Below the pieces are notes generated by a model. That model saw nothing but the letters and a program-made list of their open reading frames with translations, was not told the origin of the DNA and searched no databases. Both the position numbers and the translations under genes were made by a program. A stretch of 64,000 nt of DNA, from assembly GCA_023409735.1 (NCBI GenBank), contig JAEYRB010000010.1, forward strand, positions 124,001 to 188,000, written 5' to 3'. The stretch comes from Bacillota bacterium (lineage in GTDB: Bacteria; Bacillota; Clostridia; Acetivibrionales; DTU013). Shown in pieces: positions 17,057 through 26,157 of the stretch (within the stretch, counting starts at the first letter, position 1; each line of letters opens with the position of its first letter).

Positions 17057-18805
17057 TTACTTCATCCTTTCCTTTGGTACTCCATCGCCGGGAGAAAGAA
17101 TAGACAGATCCACCGGCTTATAGCTCAGAATTATTTCTCCTGTTCTCTTATCATAGCTTGCTAGGGTTTTCTTTAGCCAGTTTACATCGTCACGCTTTGG
17201 ATATTCAGGCTTTAAATGAGCCCCTCTGCTCTCATTGCGGCCTAGTGCCCCAGCCAGGATCGCTTGAGAAAGCATCAGGGAGGAACGGAGCTTTCGTATC
17301 GAAATAACAGATGTATTAGCCCATGGGCTCTTATCAGCCGGTGTGATTTTCTCCCAGCGTTCCTTAAGCTCTTGTATCTTGTCAAGGGCATTTTTTAGGC
17401 CGGAATTATAACGCACAATACCTGCGTTATCGGTCAATGTATGTCCCATTTCCTCAGTAATTTTTCCTGTGCTTTCATTTCCCGTTCTCTTCAGAATATC
17501 ACACATTTCCTTTTCACAATCTGACAATGATTTCTGAATCCATGATGCATCAGCCTTGCTTTCAATTTGGCCTATAATTCCATGTTCACAATCCTCAGCA
17601 ATTGTTTTTGCTGCAATAAACCCACTGTAGGTTGCAGAAAGAAGGGAATTGCCTCCAAGACGGTTGCCTCCATGATACATGTAATCACATTCGCCGCAAG
17701 CATACAGCCCATTTACTTCTGTACTGTGCCGGGAATCAACAAAGATACCACCCATGGCATAATGTGGTGCAGGATATACTTTCATAGGCACCTTCTGAGG
17801 ATCATCACCGTAATATTTATAGTAAAGCTCAATAACATTAGAAAGCTTATGTTCCATAATTTCCTTCGGAAGATGTGTAATATCCAGATATACCTGCTCT
17901 TTACCGTCCACACCAAGCTTCATTTCATTTACTACTTTGTAAATCGCCCGCGAAGCAAGATCGCGTTTTACAAGGTTTCCTTCCTCCGGGTACATATCTT
18001 CCAAGAAGTACCATGGCTTTCCGTCTCTAACTGTCCATAGCCGACCACCCTCTCCACGGGCTGATTCGCTTATCAAACGTGGTTTATCTCCCAACGCCAT
18101 TGCAGTAGGGTGGAACTGCACAAATTCCGGATTTGCTATTGATATTCCCTGCATTATTAGCTGTCCCGCTACTGCTCCATTTGATAATACAGCATTTGTA
18201 GACCTTCCATACAATCCGGCATATCCACCGACTGCAACAATAAGTGCCGCTCCGGTATATGCTTCTAGCTTCATTGTATAAATATCCTGTACAATACAGC
18301 CTCTGCACTGTCCGTTTCCGTCAATCAGAGCGCTGACAAAATCCCTGCCTGAAATTCTCTTTATTAATCCCTGTTCTTCGTAATACCTCACCTGACCGTC
18401 CAGCGCATTGAGCAATTGCGCACCGGTTGTCGTATCCGCATAATGAGTCCTTTTATATTTGGAACCTCCGAAGTATCTGGTATCAGGTGTTCCATCATCA
18501 TAGCGATTGAAGGCAACCCCAATCCGGTCATACATTGTAATGATATCCGGTGCAAACCGGCACATATCCATAACCGGCTGTTGATCGGCAAGCCAATCTC
18601 CGCCAATAATTGTTTCGGTAAAATGTTTATTAACCGAATCGTTCTCGCGTGGCTCCGCAGCATTGATGCCGCCCTGTGCCATACAGGATGCCGAGCGTAT
18701 ACTTTCGTAATATGACAGCATGGTAATGGAAAATCCCAGCTGTGCCAGTCTAACAGCAGACATCAGGCCGGATATCCCTGTCCCTACAATAATTATCTGT
18801 TTCAC
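17057..18805 (-). CDS. sdhA: Succinate dehydrogenase / fumarate reductase flavoprotein subunit, lacking the FAD-linking His
   Basis: 582 aa. The dinucleotide motif VGTGISGLM, HPTAMALGDKPRL and SESARGEGGRLW (active His, Glu and Arg), HYAMGGI and the GNRLGGNSL arginine are all present, so the dicarboxylate site looks intact. The segment that normally reads RSHSVCAQGG reads RSASCMAQGG: the His that covalently holds FAD is Ala. FAD is then expected to bind non-covalently, which in known mutants favours fumarate reduction over succinate oxidation. The start is GTG 18805 behind GGAGA. It lies between sdhC and sdhB. Confidence 0.93.
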   Translation of the reverse strand: MKQIIIVGTGISGLMSAVRLAQLGFSITMLSYYESIRSASCMAQGGINAAEPRENDSVNKHFTETIIGGDWLADQQPVMDMCRFAPDIITMYDRIGVAFNRYDDGTPDTRYFGGSKYKRTHYADTTTGAQLLNALDGQVRYYEEQGLIKRISGRDFVSALIDGNGQCRGCIVQDIYTMKLEAYTGAALIVAVGGYAGLYGRSTNAVLSNGAVAGQLIMQGISIANPEFVQFHPTAMALGDKPRLISESARGEGGRLWTVRDGKPWYFLEDMYPEEGNLVKRDLASRAIYKVVNEMKLGVDGKEQVYLDITHLPKEIMEHKLSNVIELYYKYYGDDPQKVPMKVYPAPHYAMGGIFVDSRHSTEVNGLYACGECDYMYHGGNRLGGNSLLSATYSGFIAAKTIAEDCEHGIIGQIESKADASWIQKSLSDCEKEMCDILKRTGNESTGKITEEMGHTLTDNAGIVRYNSGLKNALDKIQELKERWEKITPADKSPWANTSVISIRKLRSSLMLSQAILAGALGRNESRGAHLKPEYPKRDDVNWLKKTLASYDKRTGEIILSYKPVDLSILSPGDGVPKERMK

Positions 18806-18820
18806 TTTAATTCTGTCTCC

Positions 18821-19438
18821 TTATATTAAAAAAATGAAAATCTGCAGCATTGAGAAATTTGCTACGATACACTCAATGCTTCGGGCTACTCGTCTGCTTT
18901 TAACCGACACACTGATTCCTAAGGTGATGCAGGCATTATAAAATCCGTTGGCAAAATGAAATGCACCAAACAGGGTGACAAAAATATTAATTATCCAGGA
19001 AATAGCTGAGTGTGCCTTTATTTCATCGGTAGAATTAATAAAAGCCATGACTGCAAGCCCTGCAGCGACTACAGATATTATCTGCAGGTAAAACAATACC
19101 TTCCCCTTAAGCATTCTACGGATCTTATAGTCTGCCTTAGAGGCGTAGAAAAACCCAAGTATTCCATGAATCAGAGAAAGGCCGCATAAAATCATTAGCA
19201 TTGTATCAAGGACAGCAATATGCTGGCCCTTTAGAGCTTTAAGCAGGAGTATAAAGTACGCTTCAGAAGCATTCCCACTCTGTGCCGCATCCATAATAGA
19301 AGAATGGTAAGCAAATATGTAAATGACCTGGCAGATTCCTCTTAATGAAAAAAGTATTACAAATAGAAATCCAATTAATGAGAATATGTCCTTTGTAATT
19401 AACGTGGCCGGAAGCAATCTTTGTTTTTTATTTTCCAA
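18821..19438 (-). CDS. sdhC: Succinate dehydrogenase / fumarate reductase cytochrome b558 subunit
   Basis: 205 aa with five hydrophobic helices (for example IFSLIGFLFVILFSLRG near the N-terminus and a last one near residues 185-205). Length and position match the B. subtilis-type single-subunit dihaem anchor. Candidate haem-ligand histidines lie in YAYHSS-like, KGQHIA, LIHGILG and GAFHFANGFYN segments. The start is TTG at 19438 with GAGGG 8 nt upstream. It is the first gene of the sdhCAB plus membrane-gene operon and anchors the complex in the membrane, exchanging electrons with menaquinone. Confidence 0.85.
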   Translation of the reverse strand: MENKKQRLLPATLITKDIFSLIGFLFVILFSLRGICQVIYIFAYHSSIMDAAQSGNASEAYFILLLKALKGQHIAVLDTMLMILCGLSLIHGILGFFYASKADYKIRRMLKGKVLFYLQIISVVAAGLAVMAFINSTDEIKAHSAISWIINIFVTLFGAFHFANGFYNACITLGISVSVKSRRVARSIECIVANFSMLQIFIFLI

Positions 19439-19493
19439 ATTTATATCCCTCTTTCTATGTGATCAATAGAAGCTTTTGTCGGACTTTTCAATG

Positions 19494-19529
19494 TCAATAG
19501 CTAATCGAAAAGAAAATTGCAGTTCTCAT
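19494..19529 (-). CDS. Possible 11-aa leader peptide upstream of sdhC
   Basis: GGAGGTGA at 19535-19542 stands 8 nt before an ATG that opens MRTAIFFSISY followed by TGA. The ribosome site is as strong as any in the window, yet the frame is only 12 codons. It lies 56 nt before the sdhC TTG start. It may be a leader peptide or a fortuitous site. Confidence 0.35.
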   Translation of the reverse strand: MRTAIFFSISY

Positions 19530-19577
19530 TAGCTTCACCTCCAATACTCATTCCATAAAATTATCTTAACGGGTACA

Positions 19578-19606
19578 TTGACAGAATAGTTTCATCAATG
19601 TATGCT
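19578..19606 (+). promoter_or_regulatory. Sigma-A promoter for the TetR gene
   Basis: -35 TTGACA (19578-19583), 17-nt spacer, -10 TATGCT (19601-19606). The expected start near 19613 is about 100 nt before the TetR ATG, and the region is shared with the divergent sdhCAB operon. Confidence 0.6.
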
Positions 19607-19715
19607 TGTAGTAAATATACTATACATGACGTATAAAAAATCACCGTTAGTAGCATAACTACACTCTCAGTTTACTTTTGCTGCATTAAAATGTCAAGTG
19701 AAAGGATAAAAAATT

Positions 19716-20354
19716 ATGGAACAGCTAACAAGGCGTGAAAGAGAGAAAAAAGTCAGAGAAGAAGAAATTGTTGCCGCAGCAGAAAAGATTTTCTTTGAAA
19801 AAGGCTTCCATGATACTTCAATGGATGAAATCGCAAAAGCATCGCAATTCAGCAAGAAAACCTTATATCAGTACTTTTTAAATAAGGAAGATTTATATTT
19901 TACTGTTGCCGCAAGAGAATTTAAAATTGTTATCGCATATTTTGATAAAGGATTGAAAAAAGGAAGGACAGGGCTTGAGAAGGTAAGGTCATTGAGTGAA
20001 GCCTATTATGCTTATTACAAGGATTTTCCCCAAAGCTTCGCACTGATGAATTATTGCCAATTTATCCAAACACCGAGAGAAAATATTTCACATTATAATG
20101 AAATATTAGAACTCAGGAAGAATTTATTCAAAGATTTTGCTGATGTAATAGATGAGGGCAAGGCAGACGGAAGTATACGTAAGGATCTGGATACAAAAGA
20201 AACAGTTAGCTCACTCTTTATGTTAGTTACAGGTTTTTTCAGCCGTTTTGCTGAGCTGAGAAAAGCCTCAATCACTTTGGATGCTGACGAATATGAGAGA
20301 ACGATTTTATTGGCCTTAGACTTAATAGAGCATGCAATCAAGGCAGATAAATAG
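19716..20354 (+). CDS. TetR/AcrR family transcriptional regulator
   Basis: 212 aa. The N-terminal HTH is clear (AAEKIFFEKGFHDTSMDEIA, then FSKKTLYQYFLNKEDLY). The C-terminal ligand domain is unassigned. It is transcribed divergently from the fumarate reductase operon across a 277-nt region, so control of that operon, or of itself, is the simplest inference. The ligand is unknown. Confidence 0.88.
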   Translation: MEQLTRREREKKVREEEIVAAAEKIFFEKGFHDTSMDEIAKASQFSKKTLYQYFLNKEDLYFTVAAREFKIVIAYFDKGLKKGRTGLEKVRSLSEAYYAYYKDFPQSFALMNYCQFIQTPRENISHYNEILELRKNLFKDFADVIDEGKADGSIRKDLDTKETVSSLFMLVTGFFSRFAELRKASITLDADEYERTILLALDLIEHAIKADK

Positions 20355-20370
20355 TACTTAGCTTTATGTA

Positions 20371-20410
20371 AAAATGGATGCATCTTAGTAAAAATGCATC
20401 CATTTTATTA
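20371..20410 (+). terminator. Intrinsic terminator after the TetR gene
   Basis: AAAATGGATGCAT and ATGCATCCATTTT are perfect 13-bp arms around a 10-nt loop. Confidence 0.8.
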
Positions 20411-20424
20411 GGCATGTACCTCAA

Positions 20425-20487
20425 TGGTTACAGTTTATTTTATTAATGCATTGTTCGAGTGGTTACAGTGTCTTTTTATTAATGGCA
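20425..20487. repeat. Two-copy direct repeat between TetR and flavin-reductase remnants
   Basis: TGGTTACAGT, a T-rich stretch and TTAATG occur at 20425-20450 and again at 20460-20487. The spacing is 35 nt. Function unknown. Confidence 0.5.
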
Positions 20488-20511
20488 CTACCTGAAGGTC
20501 TGCAGCAAACC

Positions 20512-20811
20512 TTATTTTAAAGCTTCAATAACTCCGATCATATCAGGTTTTTCAGAACCATCAATAGGATTCTTTGGGGAATGAAGATTATAGAAATATC
20601 CACTACTTCCATAACGGCCTTTTGCTCCGGCTTTAGGGCGTTCCTCCTCCATTGCTAGGTGTTTTACTCTGCCGCATATTAATGTCCACCTACTATTTTC
20701 AAACAGGGACTTCTCCCACTCGAAGGTACATTCCAGAGATAAAAAGCATTCCTTAACTCTCGGTGTGGATATTTCAGAGGCTGGTTTTTTTATTCCCATC
20801 TCATATTTCAT
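20512..20811 (-). CDS. Flavin reductase-like protein, C-terminal half only
   Basis: 99 aa resembling the second half of flavoredoxin/flavin reductase-like proteins (PRVKECFLSLEC, SRWTLICGRVKHLAM, GRYGSSGYFYNLHSP). Full-length members have about 190 aa with the FMN-binding first half, which is missing here. GGAGG stands 8 nt before the ATG, so the short form may still be translated. Next to another 5'-truncated gene (AraC type), it suggests a decayed accessory region. Whether it functions is doubtful. Confidence 0.6.
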   Translation of the reverse strand: MKYEMGIKKPASEISTPRVKECFLSLECTFEWEKSLFENSRWTLICGRVKHLAMEEERPKAGAKGRYGSSGYFYNLHSPKNPIDGSEKPDMIGVIEALK

Positions 20812-20893
20812 TTTAATGACCTCCGTTTGATATAACTCATTTTTATTTACATTGTATATCCAATAATAATGTTTGTATTGTAAAAAACGGACA

Positions 20894-21442
20894 TTAGCCT
20901 TTCTTGAAAAAGATTCCCGGTGTGCATCCGCAAAATTCTTTGAAATCTTTTATGAAATGTGCCTGATCAAAATAGCCGTTGTCATATGCAGCAAGTAAAA
21001 AATCTATATGATTATCATTTTTACATAGTTTTAAAACCTTATTAAGTCTGATTATCCTGCAAAATGTTTTCGGAGGAAGCCCAATGTACTGATGAAAAAT
21101 ACGGTTAAGACTCCGTTCGCTTATTATAAGGTTTTCGGATAGTTCCTTTACTCTAACGTTTCCTCCGGTACCATAAATCATATTCAATGCCTCAGCTATC
21201 GAAGAATGTATACCGTCAGCCTGTACCAAGCGGCTGAGCAAAAGCTTTTCTGTAATTTGTATAAGCTCTCCTACAGAGTTTGAATGTATGATTCTGAGAT
21301 TTATGTCGTAAAAGATTTTTTCTGACACTTGTACTAAATCATTTGACGTATTTATATATTCATTCATAGGAATATTGCAAAAACGATACAGTCCTGCAGC
21401 TGTGAAGTCAACACCAAATGTCAACGGTGAACTTCTCAGTTA
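20894..21442 (-). pseudogene. AraC-family regulator truncated at its N-terminus
   Basis: The frame (TTG at 21424, stop codon upstream at 21442-21440) gives an AraC/XylS C-terminal DNA-binding domain: VRVKELSENLIISERSLNRI and AYDNGYFDQAHFIKDFKEFCG, ending GCTPGIFFKKG. The N-terminus begins in mid-domain (LTFGVDFTAAGLYRF), a motif that lies about 90 residues into related regulators. No ribosome site is seen. It is probably a 5'-deleted gene; the DNA-binding half might still be made. Confidence 0.65.
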
Positions 21443-21591
21443 GCAGCTGGATAAAAGGCTCGTTATAAATTGATATCTTCCCACGAACAGATGCTAAATT
21501 CAATTAATGTGGTTTATAATAGAAAATGAAATGACTGACATGTATAAGTATATTGCAGATCTGATAAGTTTTACAAAAAGTAGGTAATATT

Positions 21592-22359
21592 ATGGAGACG
21601 CAGCAAATTCAAAATGAATTGTTAAAATTGTATGAGGATGAGTATGATAGATTGTATTGCATCGCTTTTAGAATGACTGGAAATCATCATGATGCTGAGG
21701 ATGTCTTGCAGAGTGCTTTTCTTAAAGCGATAGCGCATATGCAGCAGTTTAAGGGAGATGCGAAACTTTCCACTTGGCTATATCGGATTTTGGTTAATGA
21801 GGGAAACGATAATTATAAAAGGGTAAGAAAGCTTCCGGTTGTAGCTATTTCTCAAGAATTAGGTATGAGTGAGGAAGAATTTTTCGCAGAACTAGAGTCG
21901 TCCAATGAACCAATTGATAGCAAATTAGTTGTTGATGAGATGAGAGAAAAATGTTTGACAGCATTTATGCGATGTTTACCAAAACAGCAGAGAGCGGTAT
22001 TTGCACTAAGAACTTTTTTGGATTTGAAGCTTTCGGAAATTGCTGAGGTAGTACAGATATCGGAGAATAGTGCCAAAGTAACCTTGTATAGGGCGAGAAA
22101 GACTATCCAAAATCTACACTATGACCGATGTAGCTTAATAGATCCTTCAAAGCCATGTAAATGTTATTTATGGGTTAAATTTATGAAAGATCGCAATTTA
22201 CCAATTCCAAAGGGCTATACTGATTATAGAGATTTGGATTTATTTGATGAATATAAGCAGTACATTCGAGGAGCTTTAGATATCTATACAATGTATAAGG
22301 TCGGAAGAAAAATTCCAAAAGAGATTTTTATAAATAAATTAAGAGAAATAATTTTGTAA
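21592..22359 (+). CDS. ECF-type RNA polymerase sigma factor with C-terminal extension
   Basis: 255 aa. Region 2 is seen as YCIAFRMTGNHHDAEDVLQSAFLKA and FKGDAKLSTWLYRI, and region 4 as CLPKQQRAVFALRTFLDLKLSEIA and ENSAKVTLYRARK. After region 4 there is an extra 80 residues starting with PSKPCKCYLWVKF, a short Cys-x-Cys motif that may bind a metal, and a charged helical end. No anti-sigma gene is adjacent. The next gene is a Cys-rich DUF3795 protein. Confidence 0.88.
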   Translation: METQQIQNELLKLYEDEYDRLYCIAFRMTGNHHDAEDVLQSAFLKAIAHMQQFKGDAKLSTWLYRILVNEGNDNYKRVRKLPVVAISQELGMSEEEFFAELESSNEPIDSKLVVDEMREKCLTAFMRCLPKQQRAVFALRTFLDLKLSEIAEVVQISENSAKVTLYRARKTIQNLHYDRCSLIDPSKPCKCYLWVKFMKDRNLPIPKGYTDYRDLDLFDEYKQYIRGALDIYTMYKVGRKIPKEIFINKLREIIL

Positions 22360-22423
22360 CCTTTTTTACTCTCTAATGTCTAAATTATTGTAAGACAAAA
22401 TTAAGATACTCGGAGGAAAGATT

Positions 22424-22852
22424 ATGGATGGCAAAATTATTGCACCATGTGGAATTGACTGTTTCAATTGTGAGATGTTTGAGAAGAATCTGACAAAGGA
22501 ATTTCAGGAGCGAATGGCAGAACTGTTCAAAGTATCCAAGGAACGCATTATCTGTAAAGGCTGTATTAATGGAAATCAATGTCTAGTGCTTGATTTGCAA
22601 GGTCAGAAGTGTCAGACGTTAGAGTGTGTAAACAAAAATGGAGTTGATTACTGTTTTGAGTGTAATCAGTTTCCGTGTGAAAATCTTATGCCTATCGCAG
22701 ACAGAGCCGCCACTCATCCACACAATATGAAGCTTTACAATCTCTGTATGATGAAAAAATTGGGTATTAATGGGTGGTTGGAAATAGCGGACGATATTAG
22801 GCATACATACTTTAATCAAAAAATGAGAATCGGAAAAGGAGGAAGCAAATAA
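22424..22852 (+). CDS. DUF3795 domain protein
   Basis: 142 aa and rich in Cys (CGIDCFNCEMF, CKGCINGNQC, CQTLECVNKNGVDYCFECNQFPC), consistent with metal binding; the family has no established function. GGAGG lies just upstream of the ATG. The gene is 64 nt after the ECF sigma gene on the same strand and may be co-transcribed, which makes a redox- or metal-responsive pair possible. Confidence 0.8.
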   Translation: MDGKIIAPCGIDCFNCEMFEKNLTKEFQERMAELFKVSKERIICKGCINGNQCLVLDLQGQKCQTLECVNKNGVDYCFECNQFPCENLMPIADRAATHPHNMKLYNLCMMKKLGINGWLEIADDIRHTYFNQKMRIGKGGSK

Positions 22853-22861
22853 ACAGACAAA

Positions 22862-22892
22862 GGGACGGTTCATCTGTCCTGTTTGACAAGGG
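22862..22892. repeat. Dispersed GGGACGGTT-type repeat, copy 2
   Basis: GGGACGGTTCATCTGTCCTG followed by TTTGACAAGGGC. It shares its left part with 2463-2480 and its right part with 13186-13240 and 15709-15725, linking all copies into one family. Confidence 0.5.
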
Positions 22893-22967
22893 CTATCGGG
22901 CGTAAAAGGACGATGCTTATGCCATCCTGATTATGAGTGGCTGAAAAGTCCATTGGCTAGACCTGCA

Positions 22968-23022
22968 GGGAAAAAAGCCGACTCTTTGCAATGAGAAGTC
23001 GGCGCGAGGGATCTTTTTCCCC
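22968..23022. terminator. Bidirectional terminator between DUF3795 and the BlaR1-like gene
   Basis: Outer arms GGGAAAAA and TTTTTCCC enclose GCCGACT and AGTCGGC arms. A-rich on one side and T-rich on the other, it can stop both convergent genes. Confidence 0.75.
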
Positions 23023-23071
23023 TTGTAATTACAAATTGAATTAAGTTGGTTTGCTAAGCCTTTTGCAGCAT

Positions 23072-25780
23072 TTAAAAAGCTTTAGCTGGTATCATTTTGA
23101 GCAGAAGCCATGTGGCGGGATAATGTTTTTCAAGCTCTTCGCTTTCATACTGCTGCTGTAAGCCTTCGGCATTCCTCCTGAAGCTGTCAAACCAGTCCTG
23201 CCCGGTACTTTGCAGGCTATCCTCTGCAATGGCTTCACCCAATTTTGCTATTGCGTCTCTGCAGACTATGGCCATTATCTGGCCGTGGAGGTCTGTTTGG
23301 TCTCCCTTAAGAAATTCAGCAAAGCAGTAGCTTAGTGTATACTCACCATATCTAACCAGTGTATCATACTCTTTCCGGTGTTCCTTGATATAATCACCGG
23401 GTGCAGATGACAGAGCGGGTGAAGCTTCTATGGTGCTGAGCAGACCGGCAATCTCCTTGTCTACACTTCCGTTTACATCAAGGTATGCCTGAGCCTTTTT
23501 TTCGCACTCCTGAATTTGCTGCTTTACGTACTTTTGAGTGTCAATTGCATTTTCAGCTGCGCCCTTGGGAAATTTAGCCCTGATATCAGGTACGTAATAA
23601 CTGCCGTCACGGGGCTCCCAATACTCTGTAAGAACATAATTCCCGCTGGTATCTACCTTGAAGGTGAGTGCTGTAGGGATAAGACCACCACCCTCTTTAT
23701 GAAGGGCCTGTTCAGGATAGCCGTAGCTGCTGTAAGACTGATACATTACCAATAAATAGGCAGTTACCTTATCCGGGGTCTTACCCGCATGACTGCTTGC
23801 CCCCTCATCGGCCAGAAGAACATGACTCTCCACATGAATGAGGCCGTCAGAAGTATCACTTCCATATCGGGCCAGTATGGCTTTTGAAATTGCATCATCT
23901 AAAAGATCACCTTGATGCTTGTTGATAAATGAAGATACATCCTCCGTTCGGATATCTATATAATCCTCCGGGTCGGTATTTGACTTTAAGCTTATATACA
24001 TGGGCTCATTATCTGTTATACCGCCTCCGATCCAAAGTGAAAACTTCGAATTAATATCATACACTCTGATATAGAGGCCGAAGCCGGTTTCTACATAATA
24101 AAACTTATCAAAATCCTGCCAGCTGAGAGCCTTGCCTTTCTTAGACAGTGCGATTACATCATTGATTGTGAGCTTATTCTCCGGCGTCAGCCTAAAGATA
24201 CTCCACATACCAACCTTTTCGTCACGATAGTTGCCAATCCACAGCTGCCCGTCCATGTCGAACAAATAGTTGCCCCCGCCAAGTTCCATCAACTTCGGTT
24301 CGCTGATATTGCTTATATCAGGGATGTTAGAGGTTATTCCTGCTGTGAATAAGCTTTTCCACTTTTCATTGCTTAGGGCTTGCCATTCTACATTGGGCAT
24401 GGAAGCTAACGAAGCGATTTCTCCATTCATCTTATCGATTATACTTACATTTATATTACCATCGGAGCTTTTTCCAATAATGTAGCTTCGTTTATCATCA
24501 CCATTGGGATAAACTGTTGAACTGAGAGGATTAATGTAAATGCAGGTGTCAGCAATATAGGTAACTGCCTGATCGCGGTCGACGGAGCCGGAGCTTTGTT
24601 CAGAATCAAGCATTATAACCGCACTTGTTGGCATAGCGCTCCATTCACCTGTAGCTTCATCAAAAGAAAAACTTACTTTAATAGTCCTTACTTTTTTGTC
24701 ATCAATGATCGCGTATGAAACGTCAATTCCTTTATCATCTTTATGCCGTAAAATAGTTGGATTTTTTTCGCTTATTGTTACATCATTGACCATGGCACAG
24801 CTTTTTGCCAGAGGCCATGCTTCGCTCCTAAGCCATCTGTCTGAAGGCTTTTTTACCGGGTTTGTCAGGAAGCATACAGCTACAGCTATGCAGACAGCGA
24901 CTGCCGCGGTTATGATCCAGAAGGCCGGCTTCCTGTAATTTAATATAGACTTGATCCTTTCTTTAATGCCTACCTCTCCAAAAGCTAGTGGACAGGCTGT
25001 AATTGCACGGCGGGTAACACTGCACGCCAGTAAGGTTTCAGAGTATGCCTTTTTCATATGAACTTCAAAATCCTTGATAACCTTTTCATCGCAAGCAAGC
25101 TCAATATCCTTGCAGAGCAGCCGGTAAGCCACCCAGCACAGCGGATTGAACCAATATACTGCAAGCAGTACAAAGCCAAGCGGCTTCCAAATATGGTCCC
25201 GGCGTTTTAAATGCGCCTTTTCGTGGGCGACAACATAATCAATCTGCTCCTGGTTCATAGAGGAAGGCAGATAAATACGTGGTCTTATAACACCCAGTAT
25301 AAATGGTGTATCAATGCGATCGCACAGCCAGATGTTGTCTTTTAATACTACCCCTTCGCTGACTCTCTTATGCAGCTTTGAAAAGCTGATTATCGCATAC
25401 AAGGCCATTCCAAATATACCAGCTATCCAAATAATTGATACAATAAAGCTGATAATTTGCATTGGGTCAGCGCTTGCAGCTGGTTTCGGAGCCAACGCTT
25501 CATTTATAGCAGGATTGACTGTGCTGTTTATATATGGAATGCCCGAATTGATCACAGGGGCCTGAAAGTTAGCAACATTGACAGTTTCTGCGCTGGGGAT
25601 GAGACTAAATACACTTTCAAATGAAAACGGGCAGATAAGGCGAATTGCTACCAAGGCCCATAAGACACAGCGGACTGCCTTTGGCGCTCTTTTTAATAAT
25701 ATTCGTAAAACAATGACTGCAAGTATCAGCCAGCTGGCCGCAATACTCATATTAAAAAGCTTTATAAAACTAGTATCCAT
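23072..25780 (-). CDS. BlaR1-like M56 family membrane metallopeptidase with large sensor region
   Basis: 902 aa. The N-terminus has several membrane helices and the M56 zinc site VAHEKAHLKRRDH plus ELACDEKVI. A further helix (FWIITAAVAVCIAVAVCFL) is followed by about 590 extracytoplasmic residues. BlaR1 proteins sense a signal outside and inactivate the BlaI repressor by proteolysis. This one is 300 residues longer than BlaR1 and shows no penicillin-binding SxxK/SxN/KTG arrangement that I can recognise, so the signal is probably not a beta-lactam. It follows blaI by 2 nt. Confidence 0.85.
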   Translation of the reverse strand: MDTSFIKLFNMSIAASWLILAVIVLRILLKRAPKAVRCVLWALVAIRLICPFSFESVFSLIPSAETVNVANFQAPVINSGIPYINSTVNPAINEALAPKPAASADPMQIISFIVSIIWIAGIFGMALYAIISFSKLHKRVSEGVVLKDNIWLCDRIDTPFILGVIRPRIYLPSSMNQEQIDYVVAHEKAHLKRRDHIWKPLGFVLLAVYWFNPLCWVAYRLLCKDIELACDEKVIKDFEVHMKKAYSETLLACSVTRRAITACPLAFGEVGIKERIKSILNYRKPAFWIITAAVAVCIAVAVCFLTNPVKKPSDRWLRSEAWPLAKSCAMVNDVTISEKNPTILRHKDDKGIDVSYAIIDDKKVRTIKVSFSFDEATGEWSAMPTSAVIMLDSEQSSGSVDRDQAVTYIADTCIYINPLSSTVYPNGDDKRSYIIGKSSDGNINVSIIDKMNGEIASLASMPNVEWQALSNEKWKSLFTAGITSNIPDISNISEPKLMELGGGNYLFDMDGQLWIGNYRDEKVGMWSIFRLTPENKLTINDVIALSKKGKALSWQDFDKFYYVETGFGLYIRVYDINSKFSLWIGGGITDNEPMYISLKSNTDPEDYIDIRTEDVSSFINKHQGDLLDDAISKAILARYGSDTSDGLIHVESHVLLADEGASSHAGKTPDKVTAYLLVMYQSYSSYGYPEQALHKEGGGLIPTALTFKVDTSGNYVLTEYWEPRDGSYYVPDIRAKFPKGAAENAIDTQKYVKQQIQECEKKAQAYLDVNGSVDKEIAGLLSTIEASPALSSAPGDYIKEHRKEYDTLVRYGEYTLSYCFAEFLKGDQTDLHGQIMAIVCRDAIAKLGEAIAEDSLQSTGQDWFDSFRRNAEGLQQQYESEELEKHYPATWLLLKMIPAKAF

Positions 25781-25782
25781 CC

Positions 25783-26142
25783 TTATTCCTCCAATGAATC
25801 GATCAGCTTTCGGATCTGAGCAATTTCTTCAGCTTTTAAGTCCTTTCTTGCGGTAAAAGCAGCAAGAAATGCAGGAAGTGAGCCGTTAAAGGTCTCATCT
25901 ACGAATTTCTCACTCTGCATAGAGTAGAAATCCTGTCTTGAGATAAGAGAAGTTACCATTCCGTTGTTATTTTGAAAAATACCTCTTTCGCTGAGCCTTT
26001 TAAGAACAGTATATGTGGTCGTTCTTTTCCATTTCAGTTCCTTATCACAGAGCTTTACAAGCTCAGAGGTAGTCAGTGGTTCATGTTCCCAGATAATATC
26101 CGCGAAGCGGGATTCGATTAATCCTAATTTCATTTCGTTCAT
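25783..26142 (-). CDS. BlaI/MecI/CopY family transcriptional repressor
   Basis: 119 aa winged-helix repressor: SRFADIIWEHEPLTTSELVKLC, then LKWKRTTTYTVLKRLSERGIF, and a C-terminal dimerisation helix. GGAGG is 9 nt before the ATG. Two matching palindromes overlap its own promoter, so autoregulation with release by the downstream M56 protease is strongly indicated. No beta-lactamase gene lies nearby; other targets should carry the same operator. Confidence 0.92.
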   Translation of the reverse strand: MNEMKLGLIESRFADIIWEHEPLTTSELVKLCDKELKWKRTTTYTVLKRLSERGIFQNNNGMVTSLISRQDFYSMQSEKFVDETFNGSLPAFLAAFTARKDLKAEEIAQIRKLIDSLEE

Positions 26143-26157
26143 TTCAGTGTTCCTCCC

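Noticed and set aside
23072..25780. Beta-lactam resistance determinant
   Set aside because: The pair is BlaR1/BlaI-like only; no beta-lactamase or penicillin-binding motifs were found.
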